Shown piece after piece: positions 1 to 7,677 of a stretch of DNA of 64,000 bases (positions within the stretch are counted from its first letter, which is position 1; each line of letters starts with the position of its first letter). This DNA comes from Hydrogenophaga sp. Its GTDB lineage: Bacteria > Pseudomonadota > Gammaproteobacteria > Burkholderiales > Burkholderiaceae_C. A program made the translations under genes and the position numbers. Under the pieces are notes generated by a model that was not told where the DNA came from, did not search any database, and saw nothing but the letters and a program-made list of their open reading frames with translations. The DNA is taken from NCBI RefSeq assembly GCF_026125785.1, contig NZ_JAHCKL010000011.1, positions 1 through 64,000 of the forward strand. Reading direction: 5' to 3'.

Positions 1-2
1 TC

Positions 3-92
3 ATGCACAGCCCGCCCTGCCGTTGCTTGTCGACCGAAGACTATGCCAAGCCGTTTGCTGAAATGCAACGTCTGTTTGAGCCAGCCCCCTGA
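3..92 (+). CDS. C-terminal tail of an unidentified ORF, running in from the left edge
   Basis: An open frame enters from the left edge and ends at a TGA at 90-92. The visible peptide includes [20 protein letters not shown]. The last residues and the stop lie inside the apparent left end of the IS3-type element, which starts near 77. The host gene may therefore have been cut by the insertion and borrowed its stop codon from the IS. Product not recognised; it could also be a chance open frame. Confidence 0.25.
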   Translation: MHSPPCRCLSTEDYAKPFAEMQRLFEPAP

Positions 93-139
93 ATAACCGG
101 ACACGGTCCATCGCTTATCTTCTGGATAGGAGCAGGACT

Positions 140-535
140 GTGAGTACGACCAGGCATACAGAGACGATCGAAGTGGTGACGACGGACCAGCGCCGCAGGC
201 GCTGGTCCGTCGCAGAGAAGGCCGAACTGGTGCGACGCACCTACGAGCCGGGAATGACGGTTTCCCTTGTGGCCCGTCAAAGCGGTGTGGCCGCCAGCCT
301 GCTGTTCCAGTGGCGCAAGCTGGAGCGCCAAGGCGCCCTCACGGCGGTCTCTGCCGGTGAGGCTGTGGTGCCCGCCTCCGAGTTGGCCGCTGCGCGCGCC
401 GAGATCGCCAAGCTGCAACGCGTGCTGGGCAAGAAGACCCTGGAGAACGAGATCCTCAAAGAGGCTGTGGAGTACGCCGCCGAAAAAAAGTGGATTGCGC
501 GCTCGCCCTTGCTGCCCAAGGACGATGGCCAATGA
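140..535 (+). CDS. IS3-family transposase OrfA
   Basis: 131 aa, a usual OrfA length. An N-terminal helix-turn-helix (about residues 20-60, with [16 protein letters not shown] and [12 protein letters not shown]) should bind the terminal repeats. A heptad-like segment at about 80-115 ([20 protein letters not shown]) is the leucine-zipper oligomerisation region typical of the family. The start is GTG. The stop at 533-535 overlaps the orfB ATG at 532. An A-AAA-AAG slippery heptamer at 484-490 would give the OrfAB fusion by -1 frameshifting. OrfA looks intact, but its partner is truncated. Confidence 0.88.
   Translation: MSTTRHTETIEVVTTDQRRRRWSVAEKAELVRRTYEPGMTVSLVARQSGVAASLLFQWRKLERQGALTAVSAGEAVVPASELAAARAEIAKLQRVLGKKTLENEILKEAVEYAAEKKWIARSPLLPKDDGQ
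484..490 (+). promoter_or_regulatory. Programmed -1 frameshift slippery site (A AAA AAG)
   Basis: In the orfA frame the codons read GAA AAA AAG, so the heptamer A-AAA-AAG is correctly phased for a -1 slip into the orfB frame (GTG GAT TGC ...). This is the classical IS3-family signal for making the OrfAB transposase. Confidence 0.7.
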
Positions 536-700
536 AAGCCGTCTGCGAAGCACTGGGGCTGGCGCGCTCGCACGTTCACGCTCTCAAACATCGACCCGCG
601 TCCTGGAGCGATGGCCGCAAGAGACGCACTCCGGCAAGCGATGGGCAATTGCTGATCGAGCTGCGCGAGCACATCGCCGAGCTGCCCAGCTACGGCTATG
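532..700 (+). pseudogene. Truncated IS3-family transposase OrfB (5' fragment)
   Basis: The frame opens with [19 protein letters not shown] and continues to ELPSYGY near 699. This is the N-terminal HTH_21-type region of IS3-family OrfB, which normally runs on for about 220 more residues into an rve (DDE) integrase core. After 700 the translation no longer resembles transposase in any frame, and the catalytic residues are absent. It is a remnant left by a deletion or recombination joint at about 700. Confidence 0.8.
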
Positions 701-956
701 TGTGCAGAAGCTCAAGGAGGCTTGCGTGGACACAGCTCCGGACGACGCAACGGAGCGCGAGGTACTTGCGAACATGTTCACCAGCCTTGGGTATTGGGTA
801 GAGGCAATGCACGACTACAGACATGGACAAAGATCCCATGCCCCTGTTTCGCCGAGCGAGGAGTTGGCAGTGTTGGCTCTATCAGCCGGAACGGCGTTCT
901 TGCGCCAACTTGGGCAGTCCGCAGCGCGTATGCCCCACCTAGTAGCCGCAGCATGA
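700..956 (+). pseudogene. Unidentified ORF fragment fused to the IS remnant
   Basis: From the joint at about 700 an open frame runs to the TGA at 954-956. It contains KLKEACVDTAPDD and EREVLANMFTSLGYWVEAMH, a protein-like composition, but has no start codon or ribosome-binding site of its own. It is probably the 3' part of an older gene that the IS remnant now abuts. No family recognised; it may be non-functional. Confidence 0.3.
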
Positions 957-1286
957 GATAGAGCTGGCATCGGGCGCGGGTAAAGCTCTATACATGCCGG
1001 CCACCTTTACGTTGGACGACCGTTTGCGAGCGTCGAATTCTGCAAAGCGGAGGACCGCACCCGCTGCACATCTGCCGCTCGAGAAGCACGCCTTGGGCGA
1101 GGCACTATGACACCTGCGCTGAGATCAGCGATCCAGTGCGCCTACGCCGTATGTGTATCGGCGAAACTACAAATCAGAGAGATGTCTGCCTGCAAGCAGG
1201 GCTGAGAGAGCTGCTGGCGGTATCTCTGAGAGCCAGAAGCACATCGCAACTGGCTGAAATCCCGCGCCGCGCCGGGCGTGCCGCCA
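957..1286. other. Intergenic stretch without recognisable genes
   Basis: About 330 bp between the ORF fragment and the tRNA-Ser terminator. Open frames here lack ribosome-binding sites and family motifs. I see no RNA gene or clear repeat. It lies on the 3' side of a tRNA-Ser, a common place for decayed mobile DNA. Confidence 0.5.
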
Positions 1287-1313
1287 ACAAAAAAGCCCCT
1301 GCACTGCAGGGGC
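1287..1313 (-). terminator. Rho-independent terminator of the tRNA-Ser gene
   Basis: On the minus strand a stem CCCCTGCA/TGCAGGGG with a minimal loop is followed by CTTTTTTG. It lies about 12 nt past the tRNA 3' end, so it fits an intrinsic terminator for that transcript. Confidence 0.85.
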
Positions 1314-1324
1314 CTCAGACTCGC

Positions 1325-1414
1325 TGGCGGAGAGAGAGGGATTCGAACCCTCGATACGGAAAACCGTATACGGGATTTCGAGTCCCGCGCATTCGACCAC
1401 TCTGCCATCTCTCC
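1325..1414 (-). tRNA. tRNA-Ser (CGA anticodon)
   Basis: The minus strand folds as a type-II tRNA. The acceptor stem is GGAGAGA/TCTCTCC, the D-arm begins TGGCAGAGTGG, the anticodon loop is CTCGAAA (anticodon CGA, reading UCG), and there is a long variable arm (TACGGTTTTCCGTA) and a T-arm GGTTCGAATCC. Discriminator G and an encoded CCA follow at 1325-1328. The 3' end faces the IS remnant and the gene-poor stretch on the left, which suits an old integration site. Confidence 0.96.
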
Positions 1415-1523
1415 GCGTCGAAGCCCGCCATTCTAGCAGCAGGCCGAAGTGCCTCTGCCTGCTCGCGCAAGCTGTCGCGTGCGGTGAGACAATGCGCCCA
1501 CTTCCGGATGCTGCGCCACTCCC

Positions 1524-2951
1524 ATGCTTGTCGATACCCAGCCCGCCACTTACCAGCACGTGCCTGCTTCGCCCGAGGTCCGCGACCAGTGGGTGAATTC
1601 CCGTCTTATTGGTGTTCTCATGGACCACGTGGGGCCTTCGCTGATGGCGACGGCGCTGTCGGTGCCGTTGCTGGTCTACCTCATGGCGGGGCAGGTCCCT
1701 ACCTGGGCGTTGGCCGTCTGGGCGGTGCTGATGGCCGCGATGCTGGTCTACCGGTACCGCCTGATGGGGGTCTACCGTGTGCGCTACGACAGCCAGGACG
1801 GCCCGCAGCGCGAAACCTTTGTCGAACGCTACCGCTGGACCTGGACCGTCTCGGCGCTGCTGTGGGGCGGGCCCGTGTTGCTGAGCTACCAGGAAGCACC
1901 GCTGGTGACCCAGTTCATCTGCGGCCTGGTGGTGCTGGGCCACGCCTTGCTGACCCTGATTTCCTTCAGCGCCTACCTACCGGTGTTTCGTCTTTATGCG
2001 TGCATGCTGGTGTTGTCCGTGGCGGCGGGCCTGGCATGGCACACCGTGCAGTTGCTGCACAAGCCCGATGCGCTGCAGACCGGCCTGGTGCTGCTGGCTT
2101 TGCTGCTGGTTTTCTGGGGCCTGATGGTCATTGCCGGGCGGCGTCTGCACGAGGTGCACCGTTCCAGTTTCGAGCTGCAATTCTCCAACCAGGAGCTCAT
2201 CGATTCCCTGACGCTGCAAACCCGCGCCTCGCTGCGTGCGGTGGCCACCAAGAACCGCTTTCTGGCGTCGGCCGCCCACGACCTGCGCCAGCCGGTGCAT
2301 GCCCTGAGTCTGTATGCGGACTGGCTGGCCACCGAGCCCGAGATGGCGCGCGACATCGCACCGCGCATCCTGCAGTCCACCCGTGCCATCAATGAGCTGT
2401 TCGATTCGCTGTTCGACCTGACGCGCATCGACGCCGGCAACTACAAGGTGCGCCTGCAGCATGTGGATGTGCGCAAGCTGTTTGCCGATCTGTCCCTGCA
2501 GTTCGAACCGGTGGCCCAAGGCAAGTCGCTGCGCCTGCGCACGTACGCGCAGCCGTGCACGATCTGGTCGGATCCGGTCGTGCTGCGGCGCATCCTGGGT
2601 AACCTGCTGTCCAACGCCCTGCGCCACACCCACAAGGGCGGTGTTCTGTTGGGGTTGCGCCGCCGTGAAGGCATGCTGGTGTTCGAGGTCTGGGACAGTG
2701 GCGTGGGCATTGCGCGCGAGCACCAGCAGGCCATCTTCCAGGAGTTCTTTCGCGTGTCGCAGCATCAGGGCACGGAGGACAGCCTGGGCCTGGGCCTGAC
2801 CATCGTGTCCAAGCTGTCCTCGCTGATGGGCTACCGGCTGGCGCTCAATTCCGTGGCCAACCGGGGCAGCGTGTTCCGGGTGATGTTGCCTGCGTTCACG
2901 CAGCAGCCGCCCAAGGAGGACGCACCCGCGCAGGCTGCGGGCGCCACCTGA
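1524..2951 (+). CDS. Membrane-bound sensor histidine kinase
   Basis: 475 aa. The N-terminal half holds about six hydrophobic segments (roughly residues 35-80, 108-122, 128-176 and 186-205) with no periplasmic sensor domain, so it may sense the membrane or an intramembrane signal. A dimerisation/phosphoacceptor segment follows (FLASAAHDLRQPVHALSL, His252). The ATPase domain has an N-box (LRRILGNLLSNALRHT), a G1 box (VWDSGVGIA) and a G2 box (GLGLGLTIV). There is no receiver domain. It converges with the response regulator at 2974-3567, its likely partner. No strong ribosome-binding site is seen at this ATG. Confidence 0.88.
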   Translation: MLVDTQPATYQHVPASPEVRDQWVNSRLIGVLMDHVGPSLMATALSVPLLVYLMAGQVPTWALAVWAVLMAAMLVYRYRLMGVYRVRYDSQDGPQRETFVERYRWTWTVSALLWGGPVLLSYQEAPLVTQFICGLVVLGHALLTLISFSAYLPVFRLYACMLVLSVAAGLAWHTVQLLHKPDALQTGLVLLALLLVFWGLMVIAGRRLHEVHRSSFELQFSNQELIDSLTLQTRASLRAVATKNRFLASAAHDLRQPVHALSLYADWLATEPEMARDIAPRILQSTRAINELFDSLFDLTRIDAGNYKVRLQHVDVRKLFADLSLQFEPVAQGKSLRLRTYAQPCTIWSDPVVLRRILGNLLSNALRHTHKGGVLLGLRRREGMLVFEVWDSGVGIAREHQQAIFQEFFRVSQHQGTEDSLGLGLTIVSKLSSLMGYRLALNSVANRGSVFRVMLPAFTQQPPKEDAPAQAAGAT

Positions 2952-2973
2952 AGAGAGCCGAGGGGCGCGCCAG

Positions 2974-3567
2974 TCAGAGGTCCAGCAGCCCGGCCGTGCG
3001 GGCCAGGTGGCTGGCCTGCGAGCGGCTCTTCACGTTGAGGCGGCGGAACAGGCGCCACAGGTGCACCTTGACGGTGTGCTCGCTGATCTGGAGTTGTTCT
3101 GCGATATCGCGGTTGCTCAGGCCGCGGTCGAGCATGACGAGCAATTGCTTCTGCCGTTTCGACAGCTTCTCCGGGATGGTCGGTGCGTTCTCGTCATCGC
3201 CCTCGTCGGCGAGGAACTCGCGCAGCACTTTGGCAATCTGGGCCGCGCCGGCGGATTTCTCCACGTAGGCGTCGGCGCCGGCTTCGCGCGCCAGGTCTTC
3301 ATAGTCGGAGGAAGGGGACGCCGACAACACGATGAGTGAGGTGTCGGGCAACATCTGGCGGACTTCGCGCACGCCGGAAACGCCGTTGGTATCAGGCAGC
3401 TTGAGATCCAGACAGACCAGTTCGGGTTCGCCATGTTCGGCGATGGCTTTGCTCACCGCAGCCAGACGCTCGAGCTCCACCACCTGGGTGGACGCTCGCA
3501 GACGACGAAGCAGCATGACGACGGCCTCGCGCATCAGCGGATGGTCGTCGATGACGAAAATACTCAT
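2974..3567 (-). CDS. NarL/FixJ-type two-component response regulator
   Basis: 197 aa. The receiver domain has acidic residues Asp7-Asp8 (VIDDHP), phospho-acceptor Asp54 (CLDLKLPD), switch residue Ser82 (VLSAS) and Lys104 (YVEKSAG). A C-terminal LuxR-type helix-turn-helix (about 134-190) shows LSKRQKQLLVMLDRGLSNRD and the recognition helix SEHTVKVHLWRLFRRL. It should act as a phosphorylation-controlled transcription factor. It is encoded tail-to-tail with the sensor kinase, 22 bp apart, so the pair are not co-transcribed. The roughly 250-bp AT-richer region upstream (3568-3817) probably carries its promoter. Confidence 0.9.
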   Translation of the reverse strand: MSIFVIDDHPLMREAVVMLLRRLRASTQVVELERLAAVSKAIAEHGEPELVCLDLKLPDTNGVSGVREVRQMLPDTSLIVLSASPSSDYEDLAREAGADAYVEKSAGAAQIAKVLREFLADEGDDENAPTIPEKLSKRQKQLLVMLDRGLSNRDIAEQLQISEHTVKVHLWRLFRRLNVKSRSQASHLARTAGLLDL

Positions 3568-3817
3568 GTCAAGCGCGTAGTAATAATTGGTTTCGCTTCA
3601 ATCCAGCAGCGTATCCCGGCCCGTCTTGCCTAGCGAAAGCCAACACAGCCGGGATGCTGCCATTCTTTTTACTTTTGTATGGCTTTTGGATCACTAATCT
3701 GACCCATGACCCAAAGCCAGCCGGATGAGCGGCTAAGGGACGAATGTACATGACTCAGGAACATATCGGGGAGGATTTTCCACGAATATCTTTTCTGCGG
3801 TGGTGCCTCCCTGCCAG

Positions 3818-5113
3818 TCAGCCCTCCACAGACTGAAAATGGGCCAGGGCCTGGGCCAACGCTCCGGAATCGGCCGCAGGCTCCAATTGGGGCTGAAGGG
3901 TCTCCAATGCGCCGCTGCCGAGTTGCTGCAGGCGGGCAATCGCCTGGCCGGCTTCACGGGGTGACGCGAATCCTTTGCTTTGCAGCAGCAATTGCCCGGC
4001 GGCATCGAGCAGCTTGAAATAGAAAAGGCCATCGGATTCCCGGTATTGCTTGAATGCCGGGGCCGAGGCCTTGCTCGATTTGGTCTGCCGCACGACAGCC
4101 TGGGCACTGTCCAGGCGGCGCAGTCCGACCGCCTCGCGCAGCCGGGCGGTGAAGGGGGTGGCGATGGCGCGGGCCTTGCGGGCGCCCGCCAACAGGATCT
4201 GCTCGATCCGGGCGGGGTCCTGGATCAGTTCGTCGTACACCTGCCGCATGGGGGCGATTTCCTGGTCCAGGCGCTCGAAGACCCGCAGCTTGGCATCGCC
4301 CCAGGCTATGCCATCGGCATAGGCTTTGGCGAGCGCCATGGTTTCCTCGGGCGTGGCGAAGGCCTGGTAGAGCTGGAACAGCGCCGAACCTTCGGTGGAC
4401 TTGGGCTCTCCAGGCGCGCGCGAGTCGGTCACGATGCCCATGATGAGCTTGCGCAATTGCTCGCGCGGCGCGAACAGCGGGATGGTGTTGTCGTAGCTCT
4501 TGCTCATCTTGCGGCCGTCCAGGCCGGGCAGGGTGGCCACGTGCTCCTCGATGGCGGCCTCAGGCAGCGTGAAGTGCTCGCCATAGAGGTGGTTGAAGCT
4601 GGCGGCGATGTCGCGCGCCATCTCGATGTGCTGGATCTGGTCACGGCCCACCGGGACCTGGTGGGCGTTGAACATCAGGATGTCAGCGGCCATGAGCACC
4701 GGGTACATGAACAGGCCGGCGGTCACGCCGGCGTCGGGCTCTTCGCCGGTGGCGGTGTTCTTGTCCACCGAGGCCTTGTAGGCATGGGCCCGGTTGAGCA
4801 GGCCCTTGCCGGTGACGCAGGTCAGCAGCCAGGTGAGCTCGGGGATCTCGGGGATGTCGGACTGGCGGTAGAACGTCACGCGTTCGGGATCCAGGCCACA
4901 GGCGAGCCAGGTGGCCGCGATCTCCAGCGTGGACCGCTGCACGCGCGCGGGCTCACCCACTTTGATGAGGGCGTGGTAGTCGGCGAGGAAGTAGAAGCTC
5001 TCCACCTCGGCCAGGCGGCTGGCGCGCACGGTGGGACGGATGGCGCCCACATAGTTGCCCAGGTGGGGGGTGCCTGAAGTGGTGATGCCGGTGAGGACGC
5101 GTTGGGTTTTCAT
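3818..5113 (-). CDS. trpS: Tryptophan--tRNA ligase with a C-terminal extension
   Basis: 431 aa. Class I aminoacyl-tRNA synthetase charging tRNA-Trp. The HIGH-like motif is TPHLGNY (about residues 15-21) and the KMSKS loop is intact (GRKMSKSYDN). The start MKTQRVLTGI was chosen because the family begins here; the upstream open frame is shadow sequence. It is about 90 residues longer than a usual TrpS. The extra tail includes YRESDGLFYFKLLDAAGQ and KGFASPREAGQAIARLQ, which resembles one DUF1508/YegP repeat. It is last in a minus-strand run with yciO and the M50 protease. Confidence 0.96.
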   Translation of the reverse strand: MKTQRVLTGITTSGTPHLGNYVGAIRPTVRASRLAEVESFYFLADYHALIKVGEPARVQRSTLEIAATWLACGLDPERVTFYRQSDIPEIPELTWLLTCVTGKGLLNRAHAYKASVDKNTATGEEPDAGVTAGLFMYPVLMAADILMFNAHQVPVGRDQIQHIEMARDIAASFNHLYGEHFTLPEAAIEEHVATLPGLDGRKMSKSYDNTIPLFAPREQLRKLIMGIVTDSRAPGEPKSTEGSALFQLYQAFATPEETMALAKAYADGIAWGDAKLRVFERLDQEIAPMRQVYDELIQDPARIEQILLAGARKARAIATPFTARLREAVGLRRLDSAQAVVRQTKSSKASAPAFKQYRESDGLFYFKLLDAAGQLLLQSKGFASPREAGQAIARLQQLGSGALETLQPQLEPAADSGALAQALAHFQSVEG

Positions 5114-5124
5114 GGGGTCGGTGG

Positions 5125-5793
5125 TCAGAGCAGCAGCATGCGAAGGGGGGTGAGCAGGGCTTCGATGGCGCTGCCCGTGAGTGCCATGAGCGGACGCAGC
5201 CAGAGGTTGCCCACCACACCGGTGATGACCAGCGCCATGACGATGAAAAACCCCCAGGGTTCGATGCGTGACACCAGTTCGGCCTGCTTCCACGGCAGCA
5301 GCCCTACCAGGATGCGGCCGCCGTCCAGCGGGGGCAGGGGAAAGAGGTTGAAGGCGAACATCACCAGGTTGACCAGCAGGCCGGCCTGGCACATCTTGAG
5401 GAAAAAGGGCTCCTGTACCCCGGTGGCCAGCAGCACGTAGAACACCACGGTCCAGCCGATGGCCTGTACCAGGTTGGCGCCCGGGCCGGCCAGGGCCACC
5501 CAGATCATGTCGCGCTTGGGGTTGCGCAGGCGGCCGAAGTTGACCGGCACGGGCTTGGCGTAACCGAACAGGAAACTGCCCGCCGTGGCGAAGTACAGCA
5601 GCAGCGGCATGGCGATCGTGCCCAGCGGGTCGATGTGCTTGGCCGGGTTGAGCGTGATGCGCCCCAGCATTTCTGCGGTGTTGTCACCAAAATGCTTCGC
5701 GGCGTAGCCGTGCGCCGCCTCGTGCAGGGTGATGGCGAACAGCACCGGAAGGGCGTAGATGGCAACGGTCTGGATGATCTGGGCGAAATCCAT
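5125..5793 (-). CDS. Site-2 protease family (M50) intramembrane metalloprotease
   Basis: 222 aa from MDFAQIIQ; an ATG eight codons upstream is an alternative start. Multi-pass membrane protein with the zinc-binding HExxH motif (TLHEAAHGYAAKHFGD) in the first membrane segments and the third-ligand motif NLFPLPPLDGG near residue 160. There is no PDZ domain, so this is the short bacterial M50 subgroup with unknown substrate. It lies 11 bp upstream of trpS and downstream of yciO, in the same orientation. Confidence 0.92.
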   Translation of the reverse strand: MDFAQIIQTVAIYALPVLFAITLHEAAHGYAAKHFGDNTAEMLGRITLNPAKHIDPLGTIAMPLLLYFATAGSFLFGYAKPVPVNFGRLRNPKRDMIWVALAGPGANLVQAIGWTVVFYVLLATGVQEPFFLKMCQAGLLVNLVMFAFNLFPLPPLDGGRILVGLLPWKQAELVSRIEPWGFFIVMALVITGVVGNLWLRPLMALTGSAIEALLTPLRMLLL

Positions 5794-5871
5794 GGCAGGT
5801 GGGGGGGCAACAGGCAAACGCGTATTGTCACAGAGGGCGTGCGCGGGCCGGTGCTAGGGGCTCGGAGCCCT

Positions 5872-6507
5872 TCAGAGGCCCAATGGCGCCAGCGCTCCCT
5901 GGCCGCTGCGCAGCACCTCGGGCTCGCCGCCCGTGCCCATGGGCGTGAGATCGACCACCGTGGTGGGGTCGAGTGCGCAGGCGCCCGCATCGATCACCCC
6001 GGCCAGATCGTGCTCCAGCCGCTCGCGGATGTCCTGGGCATCGTTCAGCGGTGCCGCCTCGCCCGGCAGGATCAGCGTGGTGGCCAGCAGTGGCGCATCG
6101 TGCAGATCCAGCAGGTCCCGCAGCGTGCGGTGGTCAGGGACCCGCAGGCCGATGGTCTTGCGCGAGGGGTGGCTCACGCGCCGAGGCACCTCCTTGCTGG
6201 CTTCCAGGATGAAGGTGTACGGCCCGGGCGTGGCGAGCTTGAGCAGGCGGTACTGCCGGTTGTCCACCTTGGCATAGCTGGCCAGTTCGCTCAGGTCGCG
6301 GCAGAGCAGGGTGAGGTGGTGCTTGTCGTCCACCTGGCGGATGCGTCGCAGCCGGTCGGCGGCGGCCTTGTCGTCCAGATGGCAGACCAAGGCATAGCTC
6401 GAGTCGGTGGGCACGGCCAGCACGCCGCCGCGCTCGAGCAGTTGCACGGCCTGGCGCAGCAGGCGCGGCTGGGGGTTGTCGGGATGGACTTCGAAGTACT
6501 GAGACAT
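5872..6507 (-). CDS. yciO: YciO/Sua5 family protein (threonylcarbamoyl-AMP synthase-like)
   Basis: 211 aa, a single Sua5/YciO/YrdC domain without the C-terminal Sua5 domain. PTDSSYALVCHLDD and KHHLTLLCRDLSEL match the ATP/threonine-binding fold, as does PGPYTFILEASKEVPRR. Canonical TsaC/Sua5 proteins make threonylcarbamoyl-AMP for the t6A37 modification of tRNA; the role of YciO paralogues is less certain. First gene of the yciO-M50-trpS run, with about 166 bp separating it from the divergent Bug-protein gene. Confidence 0.88.
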   Translation of the reverse strand: MSQYFEVHPDNPQPRLLRQAVQLLERGGVLAVPTDSSYALVCHLDDKAAADRLRRIRQVDDKHHLTLLCRDLSELASYAKVDNRQYRLLKLATPGPYTFILEASKEVPRRVSHPSRKTIGLRVPDHRTLRDLLDLHDAPLLATTLILPGEAAPLNDAQDIRERLEHDLAGVIDAGACALDPTTVVDLTPMGTGGEPEVLRSGQGALAPLGL

Positions 6508-6546
6508 GGATCTATTGTCGGCCCGGCGAGCCTCCGGCTGGATAGC

Positions 6547-6561
6547 TGATATCGATATTCA
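6547..6561. promoter_or_regulatory. Candidate operator palindrome TGATATCGATATTCA
   Basis: A near-perfect palindrome around TATCGATA, in the divergent region between yciO and the Bug/sulfatase genes. Its core TGATATCGATA is identical to a sequence at 59848-59858 beside the MarR gene and is nearly repeated at 62618-62633. A shared MarR-type operator is inferred. Confidence 0.45.
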
Positions 6562-6673
6562 TGGGGCACCCCGGGCCCACCCGAGACCTACACTGCCCGC
6601 GAACCGGCCAAGGGCCTGGCGTTTGCCGCCAACCGACATTCCGGACCGTGCTTGAACCTCTAGGAGACAACCC

Positions 6674-7642
6674 ATGAACGCTCTCAACCGACGCCTGGCG
6701 CTGGCCGCCTTGCTCGCCGCTGGTGCGCTGCCCTTGCACGCGCAGACTTTTCCCTCCAGGTCCGTCCAGATCGTGGTCCCGTTCGCCGCGGGTGGTTCGG
6801 CGGACGTGATGGCTCGCTTGCTGGCCCAGCACCTCGCTCCGCGTCTGGGGCAGCCGGTGATCGTGGAAAACCGCACCGGTGCCGGAGGGACGGTGGCGGC
6901 CACCTATGTCGCTCGCGCGGCGCCGGACGGTCTCACCCTGCTGCTGACGGCCGCTTCGCACGCGGGGTCCAAGGCCATGTACCCGCAGGTTGCCTATGAC
7001 CCGGTCAAGAGTTTCGCGCCGGTGGCGGGCCTGGTGTCCTATCCCGTCGTGCTGCTGGTCAAGCCGGAGTCGCGCTACCAGTCGGTGGAAATGCTTGCGG
7101 CGGACATCCAGGCCCAGCCAGGCAAGTACAACAACGCCAGCCCTGGCCCATCTACCGTGCCCGGCCTGGCGGCAGAGATGTTCAAGCGCCGCTACAAGCT
7201 GGAGTTCACTTCCGTGCCGTACCGGGGGTCCAGCCCCGCGCTCAACGCCGTGCTGGCGGGCGAGACGGAGTTCGCCTTCAACGAGACCGGAAGCGCCACC
7301 GCGCTCGTCAAGGGAGGCCGCCTGCGCGGACTGGTGGTCATGCACAAGGAGCGTGTGCCAGAGATCCCCAACGTGCCCGCGATCGACGAGACCCGCATGG
7401 CCGGTACCTATGCCTCGGCCTGGCTCGGCGTGCTCGCACCCGCCGGCACACCGGCGGCGATCGTCGAACGCCTCAATGCCGAAATCGGCCAGGTCATGCA
7501 GATGCCCGAGGTCAAGTCGCGCATGCAGTCGTTTGGCGGGGTATCCCTGTATGACACCGCGGCGGCCTTCGGTACGCACCTGGAGCGAGAGTCCGAGCGT
7601 TGGTCGTCCCTGATCAAGGAGCTGGGGCTCAAACCCGAGTGA
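6674..7642 (+). CDS. Bug-family (TctC-like) periplasmic substrate-binding protein
   Basis: 322 aa. A Sec signal peptide (MNALNRRLALAALLAAGALP, cleavage likely after HAQ) is followed by the family signature PSRSVQIVVPFAAGGSADVMAR. Bug proteins are the periplasmic binding components of tripartite tricarboxylate transporters and are greatly expanded in Burkholderiales. No TctA/TctB membrane genes are in the window, so it is an orphan component or uses distant partners. The start has a clear ribosome-binding site (TAGGAGAC). The stop abuts the sulfatase gene, suggesting co-transcription and a sulfated or carboxylated ligand (inference). Confidence 0.93.
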   Translation: MNALNRRLALAALLAAGALPLHAQTFPSRSVQIVVPFAAGGSADVMARLLAQHLAPRLGQPVIVENRTGAGGTVAATYVARAAPDGLTLLLTAASHAGSKAMYPQVAYDPVKSFAPVAGLVSYPVVLLVKPESRYQSVEMLAADIQAQPGKYNNASPGPSTVPGLAAEMFKRRYKLEFTSVPYRGSSPALNAVLAGETEFAFNETGSATALVKGGRLRGLVVMHKERVPEIPNVPAIDETRMAGTYASAWLGVLAPAGTPAAIVERLNAEIGQVMQMPEVKSRMQSFGGVSLYDTAAAFGTHLERESERWSSLIKELGLKPE

Positions 7643-7677
7643 TGACCCGCGATCCAGACACGGAAAAGGAACCTTTT

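Larger units (their letters stand above)
77..700 (+). mobile_element. Truncated IS3-family (IS2-like) insertion sequence
   Basis: The left end at about 77-94 (TGAGCCAGCCCCCTGAAT) resembles the remembered terminal repeat of IS2, which ends in the same GCCCCCTGAAT core. Inside lie a complete orfA and only the first 56 or so codons of orfB. Transposase homology stops abruptly after the SYGY motif near 699. The right end, the DDE catalytic domain and the right terminal repeat are missing, so the element cannot move by itself. The precise subgroup is inferred from motifs only. Confidence 0.75.

Noticed and set aside
1167-1943. 258-aa minus-strand open frame across the tRNA-Ser and kinase start
   Set aside because: It reads through the tRNA gene and its terminator, which rules it out as a coding sequence.
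3818-5392. Extended 524-aa TrpS start
   Set aside because: The first ~93 residues have no synthetase features and overlap the M50 gene; MKTQRVLTGITTSG is the conserved N-terminus.
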